In this document: positions 8,754-17,418 of the stretch, piece by piece
Position numbering within the stretch: position 1 is the first letter of the stretch
Layout of the letters: the number at the start of each line of letters is the position of its first letter
The notes under the pieces: model-generated
Database searches by the model: none
Told to the model about the DNA's origin: nothing
What the model saw: only the letters and a program-made list of their open reading frames with translations
NCBI GenBank assembly: GCA_903858815.1
Contig: CAIOKE010000202.1
Location: 1-34,340, forward strand
Origin: an uncultured Planctomycetaceae bacterium
GTDB taxonomy: Bacteria; Planctomycetota; Planctomycetia; Planctomycetales; Planctomycetaceae
Reading direction: 5' to 3'
Length of the DNA: 34,340 bases
Made by a program: the position numbers and the translations under genes

Positions 8754-9746
8754 TCACTGACAGAAGAATTGTGCGAAGCGGTAGTAGAGAGGAATTCCGG
8801 CGATGAGGTTGAAGGGGAATGTGATGGCGAGTGCTGAGGTCAGGTAGTAGGTGGGGTTTGCTTCGGGCAGTGCCATCCGCACGGCAGGTGGAGCGGCGAT
8901 GTATGAGGCGCTGGCTGCCATTGTGGCCAGCATGGTTGTGCCACCGACGCTGAGTCCGGAGGCAGCGCCAAGCCATGCTCCGAGCAGTCCGTGGAGGACG
9001 GGCATCAGGATGCCGAAGGCTGCAAGGAACAGTCCGCTGGTGCGGAGATCCTGCAGGCGGGCGCCGGCAGTGAGTCCCATTTCGAGCAGGAAGAGTGTGA
9101 GCAGACCTTTGAACAGGCCCTCAAAGACCGGCTGCACGGGTTTCCAGCCGTCTGTTCCGACTGCGGCTCCGATCAGCAGGCCTCCCACCAGCAGCAGCGT
9201 GGAGGGAGCGCAGACGAGTTCGTGGCAGACGGAGAGGAGTCGGGCGGCGGGGGACTGGTCGGCAGCTTGATCGGAATGCTGGCGAGCCATCTGGAAGGCT
9301 CCTATGGCCAGTGCCATCTGAATACCGGGGATTTCGAGGAGTGTGAGCAGTGTGGGCATAAAACCTTCGGCTGGTATTCCGGCCGAGTTTGTGAATTGTT
9401 GTGCAGCGATAAAGGTCACGGCAGAGACGGAGCCGTAGTGTGCGGCGATGCCGGCGGCGTCGGGCACGCTGAATCTGCCAAGGCGTCGTAGTACGAGGTA
9501 TGCGGAGACGGGAGTGAGACAGCCCAATAGGAGTGTGGCGGCGGCGGGTGCGGCAAGTTGAGTGAGCGAGCTGTGTGAAAGTTCGACGCCGCCTTTCAGG
9601 CCGAGGGCGAACAGCAGGTAGATGGAGAGCGAGGTATAGAGTTCGCGAGGCAGGCTGAGCTGACTGCGAATAACGCGGGCGAACAATCCGAGTGCGAAGC
9701 AGAGTGTGAGTGGGGAGACCAGATTCAACCGCAGCACGTCAAGCAT
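8754..9746 (-). CDS. Sodium-dependent bicarbonate transporter, SbtA family
   Basis: Integral membrane protein of 330 residues with about ten hydrophobic segments and the characteristic SbtA (formerly DUF897) motifs: ALGLKGGVELS, AAHYGSVSAVTF in the first half, and AASASYIAAPPAVRMALPEA plus ALAITFPFNLIAGIPLYY near the C-terminus. Known members import bicarbonate with sodium in cyanobacteria; the same substrate is likely here. The ATG has AAAGG about 6 bases upstream. The carbonic anhydrase follows in the same frame, with only 9 bases between this stop codon and the putative CTG start, so the two are almost certainly one transcript. Together they form an inorganic-carbon uptake/interconversion module. 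No SbtB-like PII gene is seen nearby. Confidence 0.88.
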   Translation of the reverse strand: MLDVLRLNLVSPLTLCFALGLFARVIRSQLSLPRELYTSLSIYLLFALGLKGGVELSHSSLTQLAAPAAATLLLGCLTPVSAYLVLRRLGRFSVPDAAGIAAHYGSVSAVTFIAAQQFTNSAGIPAEGFMPTLLTLLEIPGIQMALAIGAFQMARQHSDQAADQSPAARLLSVCHELVCAPSTLLLVGGLLIGAAVGTDGWKPVQPVFEGLFKGLLTLFLLEMGLTAGARLQDLRTSGLFLAAFGILMPVLHGLLGAWLGAASGLSVGGTTMLATMAASASYIAAPPAVRMALPEANPTYYLTSALAITFPFNLIAGIPLYYRFAQFFCQ

Positions 9747-10041
9747 GGAGAACCTTTCAGAGAGTGAATATGCAGGGAAAAGACTGGCGACAGGGAGGGG
9801 GTGCGGGGCAACGACCGGTTCGTCAGTGGCGAATTTTTAAGCACGAAATAAAAGGAACGAAATGGAACACGCGAAATATAATTCGCATATTTTCGGACGT
9901 ATGTGAAGCTGCGGGTCAGGAATTCCTGGAACTGGCTGACTGAGACTGTGGCTGCGCGGCTGGATTTGCTGCGGGCGGCTGGTGATAATCGGGGAGGTAC
10001 CGGGATTGCGGTGGTGTGTTGGTGCAGCGGAGTGACTGGAT
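9747..10041. promoter_or_regulatory. Divergent intergenic region with AT-rich core and TATAAT
   Basis: This 295-bp spacer separates the divergently transcribed transporter and cytochrome genes, so promoters for both should lie here. The most AT-rich part (about 9836-9895) contains a perfect TATAAT on + at 9877-9882 inside GCGAAATATAATTCGC, whose ends form a 5-bp inverted repeat. No good -35 is found at 16-18 bases. Part of it (cacgaaataaaaggaacgaa) resembles the dispersed ACGAAA-type repeat noted at 7857-7930. No gene is supported. Confidence 0.4.
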
Positions 10042-13000
10042 ATGGGTGCAGGGACCATGTGGCGACGGTGTGTGGCTTTCCGATGTGCCGGTCTGTGTCT
10101 GGGTTGGTTGCTGCATGCGGCCTGTGCGGTGGCGGTACCGCAGGAGTCTGACCCCGAGGAGGCTCGCGCGGGCCTGCGGCTGCTGACGACGGGTCGCGAG
10201 GGCAGTTTTGCTGCGGTCGTGGGGCGTCCGGCATTTCGTTCGGCGGGAACTTTGCCGGAGGTGCGTCTGGCGGACGGTGAGCGGCAGGAGTATGCGGGCA
10301 ATCTGCTGGTACGTAATCCGGGTCGGATACGTTTCAGTGCTCAGCTGTCGGGGCGTCTGGAACTGCTGGTGGATGGTCGCAGTGTGCTGTCCGGCGAGTC
10401 TGCCGGGCTTTTGCTGGCGGGTGAGCCGGTGGAGTTATCGGGTGGTGACCATGAGGTGCAGATTCGTTATTGGCGTCCGGCGGGTGCGGCAGTGGCGGAG
10501 CTGTCGATTTTCTGGTCGGGCGAGGATTTTACTTTAGAGCCATTGCCGGCGGATGTGTTCAGTCATTTTCCGGTGGCTGCCGGTGTGGATGGTCTGGAGT
10601 CAGGTGCGGGGCGGAAGATTGTGGATGCTCTGCGTTGTGGCGCGTGTCATGGGGGCTGGGGTGAGTCTGAGCCATTGCGTGCGCCGGACCTGACGACTGC
10701 CCTGCCCCATCTGAGTGACGAGGCGGTATTGCAGCGACTGATGAATGGGACGGACAATCATGCCATGCCGCATTATGGGATGACGGAGGAGCAGGCGAAA
10801 TCTGCGGTGTCGTGGCTGCGTTCGGTGATACCGAGCAGCGCTGCGGAGCTGCCCGCTGCCACCCTGAAGAAGGGTGACCGGGAAACTGGTGAGCGTCTGC
10901 TGCTGACACTGGGGTGTGTGGCCTGTCATCAGGTGACTGCTGACGTGTCGGAGCGTGAGTGGTATGGTGGTCCAGCGCTGCTATCTGGTGGTTCGAAACG
11001 CAGTCGGGGCTGGCTGGAGGCGTGGTTTCGGGATCCGTCGCGGCTGAATGCGGCGCACCGGATGCCGGTTTTCAGTCTGACCGATGACGAGCGTCGGCAG
11101 CTGGCGGCGGCGTTGAGTCGGGAGCAGCCGGCAGAATCGGGGAATGCGGAGACGGAATTGTCAGAGCGTCTGACAGTTTCGCAGGCAGCGGCTGGTCGTG
11201 AGTTAGTGGTCAGTGCGCGTTGTGCATCCTGTCATCGCATACCGGGATTGGAGCAGCCGTCGCAGCTGCCGTTTGTTTCGGGGGCCGGGGCTTTGGCGGC
11301 AACGGCTGCCGGTCGAAGCTGTGTGAATGCTGAGGGGGCGTCGGCTGCTGGGGGGCTGCGGCCACAGTATCGGACGGGTTCTGATGCTGCGGAGGTGATG
11401 CGGGTGTGGCTGGGAACGATTGAGGCTCCATTGCATTCGGCCGTCCCGGGAGATTCGGCAGCGGGCGTTTTGTTGATGCAGCGGAACGGCTGTGTGTCGT
11501 GTCATGACCGGGATGGCGAGGTGGGTTTGTCGGCTCTGGCGGCGGATCTGGAGCGGCAGCGGGATGATTTGCGGGGTCAGAGCGAGTATTTGATTCCTCC
11601 GGCATTGACCGCGGTGGGTGATCGATTGCGGGATGAGGTGCTGCTGGAGTCGATTCAGGGGAAGGTGTCGGAGCGACGTCTGCCGTGGCTGCTGGTACGG
11701 ATGCCAAAGTTTGTGCTGACGGATGCTGAGTCGGCGTCGATTGCGGGGGGACTGGTGGCAGAGGATCGTATCCCGGATGAGGCGGATACTCTGCGGGCGG
11801 ACCTGTTTGAGCATTTGAATCCGCAGCATCCGGCGCTGGCGACTGCGGAGCAGCTGGTGGCTGGATCGCAGATGGCGGGTGCGGGTGGCTTCAACTGTAT
11901 TGCGTGTCACAAAGCTGGTCGTTTTGAGCCACGAAATGTGGCTCCGGGGACTCGTGGTTCGGATCTGCTGGTGATGGGTCGTCGTCTGCGTTCGCGGTAT
12001 TTTATGAGGTGGATGCAGAATCCGATTCGAGTGCTGCCGGGGATTGAGATGCCGGCGATTCGACGACCGCTGGACCGCGATCCTGTGGAGACTCTGAATG
12101 AGCAGTTTGCGGTGCTTTGGACGTCCTTAGCGGACCCGGGTTTCCCGGCTCCGACGGTGTCCAGTCGTTATGAGCAGGTGTTAGCAGTGGGGCGGGGGCA
12201 GTCGCCGCGCGTCCTGAGGGACGTCTTTTTGTCGGAGGGTGCGGCCGGTGGCAGTGGGACAGCGCGTGCATTTGCCGCAGGATTTGGTAATGGCATGAGT
12301 CTTCTGCTGGATGCGGACTCAGGGCATTTGCAGCAGGTGGCGTTTGGTGAATTTGCGCGGCAGCGGACTGAGGGGAAGAGCTGGTTCTGGGACCTTGCTG
12401 GAATTCCGCTGTTGACGGGCTCTGCTGAGGGTCCGTTTTGTCGACTTGTGGAGGCGGATGGTGGTGGCACGCCACTCCTGCCGGTCAGAGATGAGCGGCG
12501 TGAAGCAGAGTTACTGTCGTGGAAGGTCGCAGGTCAGTCTGTTGAGCTGCAGCTGAGATTTCATTTTGGGAAGGTGGCGTCTGCTGGGGTGACTGCGGGG
12601 CCGCACGATGAGCAGACTGTCTGGCAGTTGCTTGAGCAGCATGAGGTCGTGGAGGTGGAGCTGCAGCTTTCTGAGCTTCCGGGTGAATTGGCAGGGATCC
12701 AGCTGAGGCTGCGGTGTTCCGGTGTCCCGGCTGGTCGCGCTGTGGAGTTGACTGGCTGGGGCTTGAATCGGACCGGGGACAGGATTCGTGTGACGTCGGA
12801 GGTGGATGCTGCGCGACGATCGCGAGGTGGGAGTGCTCTGCTGGGGGCTGGTGAAGTAGCCGTGTGGTCGCTTGGTCTGGAGCAGTCACTGCCGTCGGCC
12901 CCGCAGGCCGTGGCAGTTCCTGCGCTGTTGACGAAGGAACTGGAATTGAGGTCGGTACCGGGATTCCGTGGTCAGCGTCTGGCTTTGCCGTCGGGGATCA

Positions 13001-14292
13001 TGCCGACGGCGCTGGCGTGGCTGCCGGACGGTCGACTGGCGTTAACGTCATTGAAGGGGCAGGTCTGGATTCTGACGGACCGTAATGCTGATGGCCTGCC
13101 GGACAATTCTGAGCTGTTTGCTGAGGGTTTGGCAGCACCTTATGGAATTTTGTCTGAGGGTCACGATCTGCTGGTATCGCACAAGCCAGAGGTTTTGCGT
13201 TTGAGTGATCGTGATGGGGATGGTCGAGCGGACGAGTTCGCTGTGCTGGCAGCGGGCTGGGGTTTCAGTGATGACTATCACGACTGGACAGCGGGACTGG
13301 TGCGAGATGGTCGTGGGGATTTGTATGTGGGGCTGGGCAGTGATTATTCGCAGAAGGGTCGTGCTGCGGACAATGATCGATGGCGTGGGACGGTACTGCG
13401 TCTGGAGCGTGGCGGGCGGATTGAGCCATTTGCGTTTTCGATGCGCTTTCCGATGGGTCTGGCGGTGGACAATCAGGATCGTTTGTTTGCGACCGACAAT
13501 CAGGGTGTGCAGAACACGTGGAACGAGCTGAATCACATTCAGCGTGGTCGACATTATGGTGTTCCATCGCGTCATGATCCGGCGGAGGGTGTGCAGTCGG
13601 AGTCACCGGCGCTGATGATTCCGCATCCATGGACTCGCAGTGTGAATGCCGTGGCTTTTTTTCCTGCTGATTATCTGCGATCGTCGCTGGCGGGGCAGGG
13701 AGTGGCCTGTGAGTATGATACTCAGTGCCTGATACGCTTTTCTCTGCAGGAGGTGGATGGAGTGATGCAGGGTGCGTGTTATCGCTTCAGTCGATTGCCA
13801 GTGAATGGCGAGCAATCCGAGTTGCTGGGGCCGATCGCCTGCAGTTTTGGGGCGGACGGTGCATTATTGATTGGCAGCATTCGGGACAGTGGCTGGCAGG
13901 GGGCGGGGAATATTGGCTGCATTGAAGTGCTGCGACCGGCGGACGAGCAACCGAACGGGATCCGTGAGATTCGAGCGGTGCGGGATGGTTTTGAAGTGGA
14001 CTTTTTTGAATGTCTGCCGGAGGGGGTTGCTGTGAATCCGGAGCACTGGGATCTGCAGTCAGCGACGCGAGTTTGGACGGGCAGCTATGCGACTCCTGAC
14101 AGTGAGCGCCGGCAGGTGCGTGTGGAGAGTGTGCGTGTGTCGAATGCTGGCCGAACTGTGATCCTGAAGACGGGAGTTCATCAGGCGGGGCATTTGTATG
14201 AGGTTCGGCTGTCGCAGGAGTCAGAGGTGGTCCGGCAATTCTGGCCGGTGGAGGGATTTTATTCGATGAAGCGAGTTCCGCAGGCGGAGTGA
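10042..14292 (+). CDS. PVC-type five-haem cytochrome c / beta-propeller protein
   Basis: Giant secreted redox protein, 1416 residues. After a signal peptide (about 10-32) comes a PA14-like beta domain (about 80-165). A multihaem region follows with five CxxCH sites at C199, C292, C394, C484 and C619 and candidate axial Met in HRMPVF, VRMPKF and EMPAI motifs. After a less recognisable middle (about 700-950), a six-bladed-propeller 'membrane-bound dehydrogenase'-like domain begins near 970 (LPSGIMPTALAWLPDGRLAL, then GDLYVGLGSDY and FSMRFPMGLAVDNQDRLFATDNQG). Such proteins are abundant in planctomycetes; oxidation of sugars or aldehydes with electron transfer through the haems is proposed, but the substrate is unknown. 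ATG 10042 has GGAG 9 bases upstream; ATG 10057 is an alternative. It converges on the next gene with 14 bp between. Confidence 0.88.
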   Translation: MGAGTMWRRCVAFRCAGLCLGWLLHAACAVAVPQESDPEEARAGLRLLTTGREGSFAAVVGRPAFRSAGTLPEVRLADGERQEYAGNLLVRNPGRIRFSAQLSGRLELLVDGRSVLSGESAGLLLAGEPVELSGGDHEVQIRYWRPAGAAVAELSIFWSGEDFTLEPLPADVFSHFPVAAGVDGLESGAGRKIVDALRCGACHGGWGESEPLRAPDLTTALPHLSDEAVLQRLMNGTDNHAMPHYGMTEEQAKSAVSWLRSVIPSSAAELPAATLKKGDRETGERLLLTLGCVACHQVTADVSEREWYGGPALLSGGSKRSRGWLEAWFRDPSRLNAAHRMPVFSLTDDERRQLAAALSREQPAESGNAETELSERLTVSQAAAGRELVVSARCASCHRIPGLEQPSQLPFVSGAGALAATAAGRSCVNAEGASAAGGLRPQYRTGSDAAEVMRVWLGTIEAPLHSAVPGDSAAGVLLMQRNGCVSCHDRDGEVGLSALAADLERQRDDLRGQSEYLIPPALTAVGDRLRDEVLLESIQGKVSERRLPWLLVRMPKFVLTDAESASIAGGLVAEDRIPDEADTLRADLFEHLNPQHPALATAEQLVAGSQMAGAGGFNCIACHKAGRFEPRNVAPGTRGSDLLVMGRRLRSRYFMRWMQNPIRVLPGIEMPAIRRPLDRDPVETLNEQFAVLWTSLADPGFPAPTVSSRYEQVLAVGRGQSPRVLRDVFLSEGAAGGSGTARAFAAGFGNGMSLLLDADSGHLQQVAFGEFARQRTEGKSWFWDLAGIPLLTGSAEGPFCRLVEADGGGTPLLPVRDERREAELLSWKVAGQSVELQLRFHFGKVASAGVTAGPHDEQTVWQLLEQHEVVEVELQLSELPGELAGIQLRLRCSGVPAGRAVELTGWGLNRTGDRIRVTSEVDAARRSRGGSALLGAGEVAVWSLGLEQSLPSAPQAVAVPALLTKELELRSVPGFRGQRLALPSGIMPTALAWLPDGRLALTSLKGQVWILTDRNADGLPDNSELFAEGLAAPYGILSEGHDLLVSHKPEVLRLSDRDGDGRADEFAVLAAGWGFSDDYHDWTAGLVRDGRGDLYVGLGSDYSQKGRAADNDRWRGTVLRLERGGRIEPFAFSMRFPMGLAVDNQDRLFATDNQGVQNTWNELNHIQRGRHYGVPSRHDPAEGVQSESPALMIPHPWTRSVNAVAFFPADYLRSSLAGQGVACEYDTQCLIRFSLQEVDGVMQGACYRFSRLPVNGEQSELLGPIACSFGADGALLIGSIRDSGWQGAGNIGCIEVLRPADEQPNGIREIRAVRDGFEVDFFECLPEGVAVNPEHWDLQSATRVWTGSYATPDSERRQVRVESVRVSNAGRTVILKTGVHQAGHLYEVRLSQESEVVRQFWPVEGFYSMKRVPQAE

Positions 14293-14306
14293 GGGAGTGC
14301 CGAGCT

Positions 14307-15038
14307 TCAATCGGACCCCTGATTGATTCTGCGTGAGTCATGCGTGCTGGCTGTTGCGGGGATATCGTCATCCAGCATCATGATTTTCTGCCAGATTTTG
14401 CGGGCCAGCCCATTTGTGAGCTGTTCGATATCGTTGACTGCCTGGAGGACTACGGGATCAGAGGTACTTTGGGCGTAGAGTGCAGCCAGCTTTCCGACGA
14501 GCGAGAGCAGTTCGCTGCAGTAATCGAGGTAGCGGGTCAGCTGGAACGGTGTCAGCGAGCGAGTGGGTGACGAGGCGGTGCGTTGTGCGGCTGAGTTGAA
14601 CAGCTGACTGGGGTCCTTAGTGAGCTGGTGCATGTCAATGACGTGCGAGATGGACCGCAGTTCGTGCAGAGCCTGCAGGATGTGATGTCGTTTGATGCGT
14701 GATTCCAGCGACAGCAGGAAGAACAGTGAGGCGCCGAAGAGGATCAGGACATTGAAGCCGGCATCCAGTTCTTCGAGTTCGGGTTGTCCCTGGAGTTTGA
14801 TATAGCGGACAGCGAACCAGACGGCGGCGATGGCGGCGAGGATCACAGCGCACACGCCGACGCGGATCCATGGCAGGCTGCGGGCGGACCAGTTGACGCG
14901 TTCGTGTGTTTCGCGAGCGATCTGCAGCAATTCCCGGCAGACGTTTCCGAGGCTGGCGGCGGGGAATCGTTCATCGATGCGCTGGCCGAGCGTCTGCAGT
15001 GTCTGGATGGTTTTTTCCGGGTTCAGTGCGCGGTACAT
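14307..15038 (-). CDS. Conserved-looking membrane protein, function unknown
   Basis: The family is not recognised. The 243-residue product has a soluble N-terminal helical region (1-55), two transmembrane helices (about 58-80 and 93-112) separated by a short acidic loop (ELEELDAG), and a helical C-terminal domain of about 125 residues ending DSRRINQGSD. A helical hairpin carrying cytoplasmic helices on both sides would suit an anchor or sensor. ATG 15038 is chosen (CGGAA about 7 bases upstream); the frame remains open to a TTG at 15176, but that stretch is unlike a protein start. It is divergent from the lipoprotein cluster and convergent with the giant cytochrome, so it is probably monocistronic. 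Confidence 0.7.
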   Translation of the reverse strand: MYRALNPEKTIQTLQTLGQRIDERFPAASLGNVCRELLQIARETHERVNWSARSLPWIRVGVCAVILAAIAAVWFAVRYIKLQGQPELEELDAGFNVLILFGASLFFLLSLESRIKRHHILQALHELRSISHVIDMHQLTKDPSQLFNSAAQRTASSPTRSLTPFQLTRYLDYCSELLSLVGKLAALYAQSTSDPVVLQAVNDIEQLTNGLARKIWQKIMMLDDDIPATASTHDSRRINQGSD

Positions 15039-15149
15039 GCGGGATTCCGCTGCGGATCGGGTGTAGGGCACTGCAATGGTGCAGTTTGCCGTGGATTCTG
15101 TCTTGAGGAATTGTGAGCAGAATCGGGAGTGAGATTCAAGTTCGTGTGA

Positions 15150-15170
15150 ATTGTGCCGTTCGTGCACAAT
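15150..15170. promoter_or_regulatory. Inverted repeat in a divergent promoter region (candidate operator)
   Basis: ATTGTGC (15150-15156) and GCACAAT (15164-15170) form a perfect 7-bp inverted repeat with a 7-base spacer, a geometry typical of dimeric regulators. It lies in the 344-bp gene-free region 15039-15382, about 110 bp upstream of the membrane-protein gene and about 210 bp upstream of the lipoprotein gene. No matching second site was noticed. The rest of the spacer shows no gene. Confidence 0.35.
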
Positions 15171-15382
15171 CTGCAAAAAGAATCAATGTCAGGTGTTATG
15201 ACAGTCCGATGAATGAGAAGGGAAAAGTCCGTTCTCAGGTTACTGGCGATTGTTCCGAGTGGATTGGCATTCGGGTGGTGACGGACTGATGTCAGGCGGG
15301 TCGTTTCGGGGGAAACGGCTTGTGCTGCGTTTGGATTGCGGCAACCGGCCACGGAATTGCGGGGCCGCTGGGGGGAGTACAA

Positions 15383-16633
15383 ATGAGATTCAGACGGCCC
15401 GTGGTGCTGTTGCTTGGTGGAATGCTGGCTGCATCGAGCCTTGGCTGTTCGGCAGCGAGTGCTCTGATGGGTGATTACGAGCCGGCGAGTTCCGCGAAGC
15501 AGGCATCTGCCGATCGGATGGTCGCGATTGCTCAGGTCTTTGAACAACAGGGACAGCTGGACAAGGCTGAATCCATGTATCGGGGGGCTCTGAAGAAGAA
15601 TCCTCAGAACGCTATGGTTCGCCAGCAGCTGGCGGAAGTTCAGACGAAGCGTCGGAATGGGACCGGTGGCGCAGTTGTGGTGCACACAATTCCTCCGACT
15701 CGACGGATGACTCCGGTTGCAGCAGGATCAGCGACGGCATCCGGGATGGTGGTATTGCCGGCGGCAGGAGCGGCGGTGGCCGCACCAGCGACGCAGTCAC
15801 CTGCCGCGAGGGTGTCTGTTCCGGTGACATCGGCAGCTCCGGCATCAGCACCAGTTCCCGCAACCACTGCAGCACCGGTTGTGGTGAGTCCTGTAGCGGT
15901 TCCTGTACAGAAGCCAGCCAGTGTTGCTGTGCCGGCCGTCAGTACGGCGACACCTGCGACCCCGGCTGCGGCGGTGCCTGCGATCACTGGGCAGACGCCT
16001 GTTCCCGTCCGAAATGTCTCTACGGCTGAAGCGGTACCAGCGAAGTCAGCAGCGGTGTCCGTTGCCGGAGCAACGACTCTGGATGCTCTGCTGCAGGCGG
16101 CGGACAAGCCGGAGGACCACACTGTGCTGTTGATTCAGGCGGTGCAGCAGGGAGAGAGCAGTGAAGCGAAATGTCTGGCAATGACACTGCTGGGTGAGTG
16201 TTCATCAGAGAATGCCGGCATTCGTGAGGCGATTGAGAAGACGGTTGCCGACGCATCAACTCCGACAGACGTATTGCTGGCTGCAGTGGATTCGCAAGTC
16301 CAGCGAGGCGAGCTGACAGCAGCATCTGCTGAGCGACTGATTGGGGTGGTGAAGGCGAGCCAAACTGGTGACCAGGTTCAGGCGATCACGATGCTGCGGT
16401 ACTTCACCGCGATGGATGGTCGGGAATCGTGTCTGAGTGCTCTGGAGACGTGTCTGACATCGACGGATTCCGAGGTGCGTGCGGCGGCGGCTCTGGCACT
16501 GGGAGATTTCACTCCACTGCCGGAATCGCAACTGGCGAAGCTGAAGGAACTGGCTGAGAAGGATGCCAGTCAGGATGTTCGTGATGCGGCCGCAGCGTCG
16601 CTGAAGCGAACAGAGACTGCGACCGCAAACTGA
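15383..16633 (+). CDS. Lipoprotein with TPR motif, Ala/Pro/Val linker and HEAT-like repeats
   Basis: Envelope lipoprotein of 416 residues. The signal peptide ends in the lipobox SLGC, so C22 should be lipidated. A TPR-like helical pair follows at about 45-88 (AIAQVFEQQGQLDKAESMYR...). Residues about 98-228 form a low-complexity Ala/Pro/Val/Thr linker, and residues about 235-410 look like alpha-helical HEAT/ARM-type repeats (for example SEVRAAAALALGDF and SQDVRDAAAASL). The layout suggests a protein-protein scaffold reaching from the membrane. ATG 15383 has GGGAG 5 bases upstream. It is followed on + after 65 bp by another lipoprotein and then by a polysaccharide export protein, so a role in assembling the exopolysaccharide machinery is a reasonable inference. 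Confidence 0.8.
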   Translation: MRFRRPVVLLLGGMLAASSLGCSAASALMGDYEPASSAKQASADRMVAIAQVFEQQGQLDKAESMYRGALKKNPQNAMVRQQLAEVQTKRRNGTGGAVVVHTIPPTRRMTPVAAGSATASGMVVLPAAGAAVAAPATQSPAARVSVPVTSAAPASAPVPATTAAPVVVSPVAVPVQKPASVAVPAVSTATPATPAAAVPAITGQTPVPVRNVSTAEAVPAKSAAVSVAGATTLDALLQAADKPEDHTVLLIQAVQQGESSEAKCLAMTLLGECSSENAGIREAIEKTVADASTPTDVLLAAVDSQVQRGELTAASAERLIGVVKASQTGDQVQAITMLRYFTAMDGRESCLSALETCLTSTDSEVRAAAALALGDFTPLPESQLAKLKELAEKDASQDVRDAAAASLKRTETATAN

Positions 16634-16698
16634 TTTGATTCTTTCTGAATGGTGCTCCGAGGTCGGCGGGGACAGAAGATAACGAGGGAGATGTTGAC

Positions 16699-17292
16699 AT
16701 GAAGATGCGATCCACCAGTAAATGGCTGGCGCTGCTGTTTCTTTCAGCGACTGGCTGCAGCAGCATCAGTGACGGGATCATCCGGACTGAGACGGATCTG
16801 CGAAATCAGATTCTGGCTCAGAAGGCGTGGGGCGAGTGGTCGTGGTGCTACGACGAACTGAATCACCCGTGGGATTTTGCCAAGGGTTTCAAGGCTGGCT
16901 ATAAGAACATTCTTGAGGGTGGAGCGGGCTGCCAGCCAACACTTCCGCCGCGGTGTTACTGGAAGCCGAGTTACGAGACGACCAGTGGCCGTGGCCGAAT
17001 CAATTCGTGGTTTGACGGGTATTCGCACGGGGCACTGGCGGCCCAGCAGGATGGCATGGGTGGCATGGGTGTGCTGCCGATCTCTCCGACTGCTCGAGCC
17101 AATCTGATTTCAAAGAATGCTCCAGTCAATCCGGACTGTTTCAACGGGCTGCAGAACACTCCAACACCCGATGGTGGACTGCTGCCGCAGTCGGATGAGA
17201 TGGGCAATGATCCGGCTGCTCCAGCCGGCGAAGAGCTTCCGCCAACACCGGCTGGTTCCCCCTCGGCCACTCGGCCGTACGAAGGGAACTGA
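16699..17292 (+). CDS. Small lipoprotein of unknown function
   Basis: The function is not recognised. The 197-residue product has a lipoprotein signal ending SATGC (C20). It is followed by a Trp/Tyr/Cys-rich region (WGEWSWCYDELNHPWDFAKG...FKAGY; CQPTLPPRCYW; WFDGYSHG) and a Pro/Ala-rich tail of about 50 residues ending ATRPYEGN. The four non-lipidated Cys residues (near 50, 78, 86 and 146) could form disulfides. ATG 16699 has GGGAG 8 bases upstream. It sits between the TPR/HEAT lipoprotein and the polysaccharide export gene, all on +, so it is probably a third envelope component of the same complex. Confidence 0.75.
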   Translation: MKMRSTSKWLALLFLSATGCSSISDGIIRTETDLRNQILAQKAWGEWSWCYDELNHPWDFAKGFKAGYKNILEGGAGCQPTLPPRCYWKPSYETTSGRGRINSWFDGYSHGALAAQQDGMGGMGVLPISPTARANLISKNAPVNPDCFNGLQNTPTPDGGLLPQSDEMGNDPAAPAGEELPPTPAGSPSATRPYEGN

Positions 17293-17418
17293 GGCTGTCG
17301 TCAGAGGGCAGTCGGGTGTTGCGGTGTGTTGGGCGACGGGATTGGAGAATCCGGTAAGGAATCAAACTGCGGGTAGTGAAGCTGCCTGGCAGACGCAGGT
17401 TACAGGGAGGTAGAAGCA

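Noticed and set aside
15107-15118. GGAATTGTGAGC, identical to the left half of the E. coli lac operator
   Set aside because: Only one half is present, the right half is missing, and there is no reason for a LacI-type site here; chance match.
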